The notes under the pieces: generated by a model
What the model saw: the letters and a program-made list of their open reading frames with translations, nothing else
Database searches by the model: none
What the model was told of the DNA's origin: nothing
Translations under genes and position numbers: made by a program
Part shown: piece after piece, positions 58,546 through 64,000 of the stretch
Layout of the letters: every line of letters begins with the position of its first letter
Numbering within the stretch: position 1 is the stretch's first letter
NCBI RefSeq assembly: GCF_900090295.1
Contig: NZ_LT607753.1
Span: 3,348,001-3,412,000, forward strand
Origin: Micromonospora coxensis
GTDB lineage: Bacteria; Actinomycetota; Actinomycetes; Mycobacteriales; Micromonosporaceae
Direction of reading: 5' to 3'
Length of the DNA stretch: 64,000 bases

Positions 58546-59922
58546 CTAGCGGACGTGACCCGAGACGCCGCTGCCGGACACCCGCACCCGCGACTCGCCG
58601 GTGGCGCCGCTCGCGGTCGCCGGGTCGAGGTGGAACGTCCCGACCACGTCGGCGACGACGTGCGTACGACCGGTCAGGTTGTGCACCTGGAACGCGTCCT
58701 CAGCGCCGAGGACGCCGAGCACCCCGTTGGAGACGATCTGGCCGGCCTCCGGGTTGAGGTTGCTCGCGGTCGGCTTCGCCGCGCCGTCCGCCCAGACCGT
58801 GAGCACGGTGTTCCGCTCCGGCGCGACCCCGGTCACGTTCATCACCAGCACCCGGGTCGGGTCGGTGACCGACACCTCGACCCGGCCGGTCTCCGCCGTG
58901 CCCAGCGCCGCGGTCAGCCCCTGGCCGATCCGGCTGTCGACGATCCGGTTCGGGACGGCGGGGCTGAAGCGCAGGCCGCCGGGCACCGTGCCGTCGTCGA
59001 TGACGCCGACCAGGTCGACCACGAGGTGCGTGGTGGCGGAACTGTAGATCATGTAGCGCGGGGCGCCGTCCAGGCCGCAACCGAAGGGCGGACAGGGCTG
59101 GGTCTTGACGTATGCCAGGTTCGGCACGATCTTGCCGGCGCGGTAGTTGACCGTGGAGATGTCCGGCACCGCGGTCTCGCCGGACCAGGCGGTGAGGAAG
59201 CCGTCCCGCTGCGGGCCGACGGCGGTGATGTTCAGGACGAGCGCCCGGACGTGCCGGTTGTAGTCGTCCATGCCGAACTCGTTGTCGAAGTCCACCCACC
59301 CGTTGAGCGCGGCCCCGGCCGGCAGGGCACCCCGGTGGTCGGTACGGCTGTCGTGGAGCCGGACCGGCGCCAGCGGCCGGAACCGCCCGCCCGGCCCGAG
59401 ACCGGCCGGACCGGTGTCGGTGCCCGCGTAGAAGCCGAGCACGTCGACGACCACGTGGGTGTGTCCGGCGCGGTTGTAGATGGTGACGTCCCCGGCCGAG
59501 CCGAGCATCGAGGTCACGTTGTTGGACCCGAGCCAGTCCTTCGGGAAGTTGACCGACGAGGCCGTCGGCCGGGACCGCCCGGTCGGGAAGACGGTGAGGA
59601 AGCTGCTCGCGGTGGGTCCGGTGACGGTCACGTTGAGCACCACCGCGCCGACCCCGCCGGCCGGGACACCACCACGGCCGGTCACCTGGAGCCGGAGGCT
59701 CGAGTCCGGACCGAGCTTGCCGGTACGGCCACCGAGGCCGGTCCGGGTGTCCATCAGACGGGCCGGTGACAACGGGTAGTAGGTGCCCCTGGCACTGTCG
59801 GACGTGACGGCGGCAGGGGTTGAGGACGGCGTGGAGGGAGCGGCGGAGGCGACGGCCGGCAGTCCGGCGACCGCACAGGCCCCGACCGTGGCCGCGCCGA
59901 GCAGCGCGCGGAATCTGAGCAT
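58546..59922 (-). CDS. Secreted array protein D (short form)
   Basis: A 458-residue paralogue without the N-terminal and Hydin/ASPM-like domains. Signal peptide MLRFRALLG to ASA, a short Ser/Thr/Pro spacer, then the three modules from GTYYPLSPARLMDTRTGLGG, RLHDSRTDHRG and RIVDSRIGQGLTAALG. Module 2 has a longer Cys loop (CPPFGC). ATG 59922 follows CACGGGGTACCC. A TTGNCS/TAMGCT promoter is not visible in front; it lies only 87 bases after gene E, behind a hairpin, so it may depend on read-through from E or on a different promoter. Confidence 0.85.
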   Translation of the reverse strand: MLRFRALLGAATVGACAVAGLPAVASAAPSTPSSTPAAVTSDSARGTYYPLSPARLMDTRTGLGGRTGKLGPDSSLRLQVTGRGGVPAGGVGAVVLNVTVTGPTASSFLTVFPTGRSRPTASSVNFPKDWLGSNNVTSMLGSAGDVTIYNRAGHTHVVVDVLGFYAGTDTGPAGLGPGGRFRPLAPVRLHDSRTDHRGALPAGAALNGWVDFDNEFGMDDYNRHVRALVLNITAVGPQRDGFLTAWSGETAVPDISTVNYRAGKIVPNLAYVKTQPCPPFGCGLDGAPRYMIYSSATTHLVVDLVGVIDDGTVPGGLRFSPAVPNRIVDSRIGQGLTAALGTAETGRVEVSVTDPTRVLVMNVTGVAPERNTVLTVWADGAAKPTASNLNPEAGQIVSNGVLGVLGAEDAFQVHNLTGRTHVVADVVGTFHLDPATASGATGESRVRVSGSGVSGHVR

Positions 59923-59962
59923 GGGTACCCCGTGACGTGTGGGTCGGTGAGGGAGGAGACGC

Positions 59963-60004
59963 ACCGACGCGGGCACCCGGACGGCTCCGGGCACCCGCGT
60001 CGGT
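59963..60004. terminator. Hairpin between array genes E and D
   Basis: Arms ACCGACGCGGG and CCCGCGTCGGT with a small internal loop and further CCGG pairs, six bases after the stop of gene E. Confidence 0.7.
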
Positions 60005-60009
60005 CCGGT

Positions 60010-62112
60010 TCAGCGGCGGACGGCCGGGCCGGAGCCCGATCCGACGACCTGCTGGAGCGTCACGCCCGCCACGGTGGTGCTCGCCGTGCCGGAGTAACGG
60101 TGGAAGCGGCCCACCACGTCCGCCACCAGATGGGTGGAGCCGGCGTGGTTGTGCACGTTGAACGAGTCCTGCGGACCGATGATCCCCATGACCGCGTTCG
60201 AGACGGTCTGCCCGGCCGCCGGGTTCAGGTTGCTGGCAGACGGCTTGGGCGCGCCGAAGCCGGCCGGCCACACCGTGATCACGGTGTTGTTCGTCGGCGC
60301 CACGGCGGTCACGTTCATCGCCAGCACCTGCGTGGCGTCGGTGACCACCGAGGACGGTGCGGTGACCTCCCGGATGCCGTTGGGCGGCAGTGCCCCGGAG
60401 ATGCCCTGGTTGATCCGGCTGTCGGCGATCCGCACCGGGCTGCGCGGCGTGAACCGCAGACCGTCCGCGACCGTGCCGTCGTCGATGACGCCGACGAGGT
60501 CCACCACGATGTGCGAGGTGGCCGAGGTGTAGACCTCGTACGACGGCGCACCCCACGCGTCACCGCAGAAGTCGTAGTAACAGGGCGCGCTCTGCACGAC
60601 GGCGAGGTTGGGCACCACCTTGCCGGCGGTGTAGTTGACGGTCGAGGAGACCGGCACCTCGGGCCCGCCCTGCCAGGCGGTCAGGAAGCCCGAGGCCTTG
60701 GGCGAGACGGCGGTGATGTTGAGGACGAACGCCCGCACGCGCGACCGGAGCGGTTCGTTGAAGTTGACCCACCCGGTGATCGACCAGCCACCGGGCAGCG
60801 CCCCGCCACCCTGCCGGGTGTCGATGAGCCGGGTCGGCACGAACGGGTGGTACTGACCGCCCATGCCGTGGCTGGTCGCGACGACGTTGGTGCCGGCGTA
60901 CCAGCCGACGACGTCGACCACCACGTCCGTGTAGCCGGCCCGGTTGTAGATGGAGACCTTGCCCCCCGAACCGATCTTCACGGTGACGTTGTTCGAGCCC
61001 AGCCACTTCGCCGGGAAGTTGATCGAGGAGGCGGTCGGCCGGGCCTCACCCGCCGGGTACGCGGTCAGGAAGCTGGCCGACGTGGGGTTGACGACGGTCA
61101 CGTTCAGCACCACCGAGCCGACGCCGCTCGACGGCACGCCGCCCCGGCCGGTGACCTGGAGGTCCACCTTCCGGTCCGGACCGATCTTGGCCTTGGCGGT
61201 GCCGAGGCCGCTGCGGGTGTCCATCAACCGCGACGGGCCCACCGGGTAGTAGGTGCCGACCACGCCGTCGAAGGCGGTGAACCTCAACGGCACGACCCGC
61301 TTGCCGTACGCGCTGTCGTCGGTCACGACGAGGTTGGCGGCGACCTCACCGGCCCGGGTGGCGGTGGCCGACACGGTGACCGTGCAGCTCTCGCCCGGCG
61401 GGAGGGTGCGGCCGGAGCAGTCGTCGACGACGATGCCGAACGATCCGGGCTGCGCCCCGGCGAGGGTGGCCGAGGTGAGCGTGACCGGCAGGGTCCCCGC
61501 GGAGCGGTACGTCACCGTCCTGGTCTGCGTCGGGCTCTCCACCTCCAGCCGACCGAAATGGACCGGGGCGGGGGTGGAGACGACGGCGGCGTACTCGACC
61601 CCGGAGTTCCAGCGCAGGTCGCCGATCATCGTCCCGGTGCCGCCGCAGTTGAACGCGTACGACGCGGCGAAGCTGGTCAGGACCTTCGCTTCCGGGTCGT
61701 ACCCGGCCTCCGAGACGGTCATCGTGCCGCTGGAGGAGGTACACCCGATACCGTCGGAGCCGATGTCGAGCTGGGCTCGGGTCGCGTCCGCAAAGCGCGC
61801 CGTCTGGTACGTCTGACCCACCGTCCAGGTCTGCCCGGTCGGTGCCCCGGTCCCGATCTGGAGCCAGGAGCCACCGGGCATGTCGTGCAGGGACCAGGTC
61901 AGCGAGCCGGCGGACAGTGGCCGCACGGTGATGGTGGAGTTGCTGGCGTCGAAGACGCCGGAGTTCTTGACCGGGCGGCCGGGTGCGTCCCCGACGTCGA
62001 CGGTCACGACCGTGTACGGCGCGGTGGGCGCGGCGAGCGCCACCCCGGGCAGTACGGCCAGCGCACAGGCCCCGGCGATGGTCACGCCGAGCAGAGCGCG
62101 GATTTTGCGCAT
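60010..62112 (-). CDS. Secreted array protein E (long form)
   Basis: A 700-residue paralogue. Signal peptide MRKIRALLG to ALA. N-terminal domain with GQTWTVGQTYQTARFAD and GDLRWNSG; Hydin/ASPM-like region with FGRLEVESPTQTRTVTY and DCSGRTLPPGESCTV. Modules: RLMDTRSGLGTAKAKIG, RLIDTRQGGGALPGG and RIADSRINQGISGALP. Module 2 has CYYDFC. Its signal peptide is closest to that of F (MRKFRTLLG), and its module 1 end AKIG is shared with F, so E and F may be the most recent duplicates. ATG 62112 follows CACGGGGTGTTC. Confidence 0.85.
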   Translation of the reverse strand: MRKIRALLGVTIAGACALAVLPGVALAAPTAPYTVVTVDVGDAPGRPVKNSGVFDASNSTITVRPLSAGSLTWSLHDMPGGSWLQIGTGAPTGQTWTVGQTYQTARFADATRAQLDIGSDGIGCTSSSGTMTVSEAGYDPEAKVLTSFAASYAFNCGGTGTMIGDLRWNSGVEYAAVVSTPAPVHFGRLEVESPTQTRTVTYRSAGTLPVTLTSATLAGAQPGSFGIVVDDCSGRTLPPGESCTVTVSATATRAGEVAANLVVTDDSAYGKRVVPLRFTAFDGVVGTYYPVGPSRLMDTRSGLGTAKAKIGPDRKVDLQVTGRGGVPSSGVGSVVLNVTVVNPTSASFLTAYPAGEARPTASSINFPAKWLGSNNVTVKIGSGGKVSIYNRAGYTDVVVDVVGWYAGTNVVATSHGMGGQYHPFVPTRLIDTRQGGGALPGGWSITGWVNFNEPLRSRVRAFVLNITAVSPKASGFLTAWQGGPEVPVSSTVNYTAGKVVPNLAVVQSAPCYYDFCGDAWGAPSYEVYTSATSHIVVDLVGVIDDGTVADGLRFTPRSPVRIADSRINQGISGALPPNGIREVTAPSSVVTDATQVLAMNVTAVAPTNNTVITVWPAGFGAPKPSASNLNPAAGQTVSNAVMGIIGPQDSFNVHNHAGSTHLVADVVGRFHRYSGTASTTVAGVTLQQVVGSGSGPAVRR

Positions 62113-62149
62113 GAACACCCCGTGAAAGAAAGGAAGGATTGGCCGGCCC

Positions 62150-62178
62150 AGCTTAGGGGCGGTGATCAATGCCGACAA
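62150..62178 (-). promoter_or_regulatory. Array promoter E
   Basis: TTGTCG (62178-62173), 17 bases, TAAGCT (62155-62150) then GGG, 38 bases before the ATG. Confidence 0.7.
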
Positions 62179-62261
62179 GTGCGTTCGGCCGCTATCCCGG
62201 GAAAAGGCAATATCCGCGAATCGGACCAGCGCCCGCAATGTGCCGACCGGCCGGAAACGAA

Positions 62262-62291
62262 AGGTGCCCCGGCCGGTCGGCCGGGGCACCT
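62262..62291. terminator. Hairpin after array protein F
   Basis: Thirteen-base perfect arms AGGTGCCCCGGCC and GGCCGGGGCACCT around GGTC. An A-rich stretch (GGAAACGAAA) precedes it and reads as a T-rich tract for the minus-strand transcript. Confidence 0.85.
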
Positions 62292-62311
62292 CCGTGCTGC
62301 TGTCGCCTGGG

Positions 62312-63676
62312 TCAGCGGTGCGACGAACCGGTGACCTGAGCCTTGGTCGGCTTGGCCGCGAGGGCCGACGCCGCCGGCGGGTTCAGGGCGTAGAACGTGC
62401 CCACCACGTCGGCCACCACGTGCGTGCTGCCGCTGTGGTTGTGCACGTTGAACGCGTCGTACGGGTAGATCACCGCGGGAACGGCGTTCGAGACGACCTG
62501 GTTGGCGTACGGGTTGAGGTTGCTCGTCGACGGCTTGGGGTACTCCGGGTCGTCCTGCCACACGGTGAGGACCGTGTTGTTGGTCGGCTTGACGGCGGTC
62601 AGGTTCATGGCCAGCACCTCGGTCGTCTCCGTGAGCATGCCGCCCGGCGGGGTGACGCTCCGGATCGCGCCGGCGCCGAGCGCCCCGCTGATGCCCAGGT
62701 TGGTCCGGCTGTCCACGATCCGGGTCGGGCTCATCGGCTTGAAGCGCAGGCCGTATTCGCTGTAGCCGTCGTCCACCACGCCGACGAAGTCGACCAGGAC
62801 GTGCGCGGCGGCGTGGGTGTAGATCTTGAACTTCGGCGCGCCGGGGGTGCACCAGCCGTCGGTGGCGAGGCACGGCGTGGTCTGCACGAAGGCCAGGTTC
62901 GGCACGTTGACGCCCGCGCCGTAGTTGACCGTCGAGGAGACCGGGCGGCTGCCGGCACCCGACCACGCGGTCAGGAAGCCGGAACTGGCCGGGGCGACCG
63001 CGGTGAGGTTCAGGACGAAGGACTTGATGTGCGCGTGCTGGCCCGCGTCCTCGAACTCGAGGGCGTACTCCAGAGTGGTGCCCGCCGCCGGCTTGCCCTC
63101 CGGCTCGGTGCGGGTGTCGAAGACCCGGCTCGGTGGGTACCACTCGTACTGGCCACCGTTGCGGTTGACCATCGTGTTGTCCTTGGCGTAGAAGCCGACC
63201 ACGTCGACCACCACGTCGGTGTACCCGTTGCGGTTGTAGACCGATACCTTGCCGCCGGAGCCGATCTTCACGGTGACGTTGTTCGAGCCCAGCCAGCCCT
63301 TGGCGAAGTTCACCGACGACGCGTCCGGCCGGGCCTCGCCCGCCGGGTACGCCGTGACGAAGCTGTCCGCCGTCGGGCCGGCGATGGTCACGTTGAGCAC
63401 CACCGCGCCGACACCGCTGGTGGGGACGCCGCCCCGGCCGGTGACCTGGAGGTCGACCTTCCCGCCCGGGCCGATCTTCGCCTTCGGCGCGCCCAGGCCA
63501 CTGCGGGTGTCCATCAGGCGGGCCGGCGAGACCGGGTAGTAGGCACCGGTGGTGTCGGCGAGCTCGGCCATGGCCTGCGGCGTGACGGCGGGGGCGGCGG
63601 ACGCCGTACCCGGGACCACGGCCAGTGCACATGCTCCGGCGAGCGTCGCGCCGAGGAGAGTGCGGAATTTGCGCAT
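62312..63676 (-). CDS. Secreted array protein F (short form)
   Basis: A 454-residue paralogue with only signal peptide (MRKFRTLLG to ASA), a short spacer and the three modules: YYPVSPARLMDTRSGLGAPKAK, RVFDTRTEPEGKPAAG and RIVDSRTNLGISGALG. Module 2 has the widest Cys loop (CLATDGWC). It is the first gene of the array in transcription direction. ATG 63676 follows CACGGGGTTTCT. Like the others it has no visible anchor, so it should be released or bound non-covalently to the wall. Confidence 0.85.
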   Translation of the reverse strand: MRKFRTLLGATLAGACALAVVPGTASAAPAVTPQAMAELADTTGAYYPVSPARLMDTRSGLGAPKAKIGPGGKVDLQVTGRGGVPTSGVGAVVLNVTIAGPTADSFVTAYPAGEARPDASSVNFAKGWLGSNNVTVKIGSGGKVSVYNRNGYTDVVVDVVGFYAKDNTMVNRNGGQYEWYPPSRVFDTRTEPEGKPAAGTTLEYALEFEDAGQHAHIKSFVLNLTAVAPASSGFLTAWSGAGSRPVSSTVNYGAGVNVPNLAFVQTTPCLATDGWCTPGAPKFKIYTHAAAHVLVDFVGVVDDGYSEYGLRFKPMSPTRIVDSRTNLGISGALGAGAIRSVTPPGGMLTETTEVLAMNLTAVKPTNNTVLTVWQDDPEYPKPSTSNLNPYANQVVSNAVPAVIYPYDAFNVHNHSGSTHVVADVVGTFYALNPPAASALAAKPTKAQVTGSSHR

Positions 63677-63718
63677 AGAAACCCCGTGGATGAAGAGGAA
63701 ACAGGGAATTGCCGCCTC

Positions 63719-63747
63719 AGCGTAGGGGGCGGCCTCAAGGGCGGCAA
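63719..63747 (-). promoter_or_regulatory. Array promoter F
   Basis: TTGCCG (63747-63742), 17 bases, TACGCT (63724-63719) then GAG, 43 bases before the ATG. Confidence 0.7.
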
Positions 63748-63821
63748 GGAGATACCCCGATCAAACACAAGGGGTGAACCCGGCGGAACTTAATGGTGTC
63801 TTAATGCGGTCCCTCACCTCG

Positions 63822-63861
63822 TCGTCCACAGGTCCGATGCGTTGTCCACACGTTGTCCACA
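63822..63861 (+). promoter_or_regulatory. Cluster of DnaA-box-like sequences
   Basis: TCGTCCACA (63822-63830), TTGTCCACA (63842-63850) and TTGTCCACA (63853-63861) in the same orientation, followed by a degenerate GTGGACA. TTGTCCACA is the actinomycete DnaA-box form. No dnaA or dnaN gene is in view, so this is more likely a DnaA-regulated promoter or titration site than oriC. Confidence 0.55.
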
Positions 63862-63877
63862 GCCCCGTGGACACCCC

Positions 63878-63906
63878 TTGACATCCCGCGTGAGCAGGCG
63901 AGACTG
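63878..63906 (+). promoter_or_regulatory. Promoter of the last gene, leaderless
   Basis: TTGACA (63878-63883), then GAGACT or AGACTG at a spacing of 16 or 17, six bases before ATG 63912. The same TTGACA-to-ATG geometry is seen at the YcaO gene. Confidence 0.5.
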
Positions 63907-63911
63907 CCCAG

Positions 63912-64000
63912 ATGACCGCCGACGACCCGCTGCCCGCACCCCGCGCGCCGCAACCGCAGCCCCGGGCGCGGATCGTGCTGGCCGAGGTGTCCCGCCGGGA
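63912..64000 (+). CDS. N-terminus of an unidentified protein, cut by the window
   Basis: Only 29 codons are visible. The protein begins MTADDPLPAP and continues with a Pro/Gln/Arg stretch and RIVLAEVSRR. That is too little to assign a family. Start choice rests on the promoter and the good codon pattern; there is no ribosome site, consistent with a leaderless message. The DnaA-box-like cluster lies about 50 bases upstream. Confidence 0.5.
   Translation, partial: MTADDPLPAPRAPQPQPRARIVLAEVSRR

Noticed and set aside
50674..63676. Array considered as a polyketide, peptide-synthetase or toxin (polymorphic/CDI) cluster
   Set aside because: There are no carrier, condensation, toxin or immunity domains; all six are secreted beta-rich repeats with the same three modules.
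50674..63676. Very long plus-strand frames opposite the array
   Set aside because: They are antisense mirrors, rich in Arg/Gly/Asp/His/Val, and repeat only because the real genes are paralogous.
63822..63861. Chromosomal origin oriC
   Set aside because: Only three boxes and no dnaA, dnaN or AT-rich unwinding region are visible.

Overview
The window is very GC-rich actinomycete chromosome. Genes use GTG/TTG starts freely, promoters have -10 hexamers such as TACGCT or TAGGCT, several genes look leaderless, and the gene families (SoxR, EcsC-like, DUF1906, DUF5701, LytTR pair, secreted SGNH-ricin protein) fit a Micromonosporaceae-like organism. The genus is an inference. No phage, transposase, rRNA or CRISPR was seen.

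Layout. 0-2 kb: a YcaO enzyme followed, with translational coupling, by a small Cys/His/Gly-rich peptide built from four near-identical units of about 25 residues. This looks like a ribosomally made, modified peptide (RiPP) pair. tRNA-Arg(ACG) and tRNA-Ser(GCT) follow. 2-8 kb: a low-complexity protein with an EcsC-like end, a CPBP membrane protease divergent from a flavohaemoglobin, and a fusion of an XRE-type DNA-binding domain to peptide deformylase. 8-13 kb: an iron-box-preceded FhuF-like protein, a GT-C glycosyltransferase, a methyltransferase, a PEBP protein and a hydroxyacid dehydrogenase. 13.9-17 kb: a CBM3-GH16 glucanase divergent from a processive GT2 synthase, with a tandem palindrome between them. 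17-21 kb: tRNA-Ser(TGA), a quinone oxidoreductase, SoxR and a split transketolase. 20.6-25.5 kb: GT2, GT-C and a secreted SGNH-ricin protein. 25.6-31 kb: a two-component operon ending in a lipoprotein, a hypothetical gene, and duplicated secreted DUF1906 proteins. 31-41 kb: housekeeping genes (phosphotransferase, thiolase, rhomboid, cyclophilin, CorA, aminotransferase, CBS protein) and a NUDIX remnant. 41.1-43.6 kb: an overlapping cassette of nucleotidyltransferase, glycerol-1-phosphate-dehydrogenase-like enzyme and CDP-alcohol phosphotransferase. 43.7-50.6 kb: GT4, Fpg/Nei glycosylase, a polyprenyl-phosphate sugar transferase, a LytS/LytTR pair and DUF5701.

50.6-63.7 kb is an array of six paralogous secreted proteins, all on the minus strand. 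Each carries three related modules marked by DTR/DSR motifs. Four also have an N-terminal extension with a Hydin/ASPM-like domain. Five have an almost identical promoter (TTGNCS, 17-18 bp, TAMGCT) about 40 nt before ATG, and all end in strong hairpins, so they look like individually transcribed members of one regulon. One SDR gene interrupts the array on the other strand. The right end has clustered TTGTCCACA sequences before a truncated gene.

Strongest candidates for undescribed biology: the YcaO/repeat-peptide pair, the six-member secreted array with its shared promoter, the three-gene CDP-polyol cassette, the XRE-deformylase fusion and the GT2/CBM3-GH16 pair. All functions here come from motif recognition by eye.
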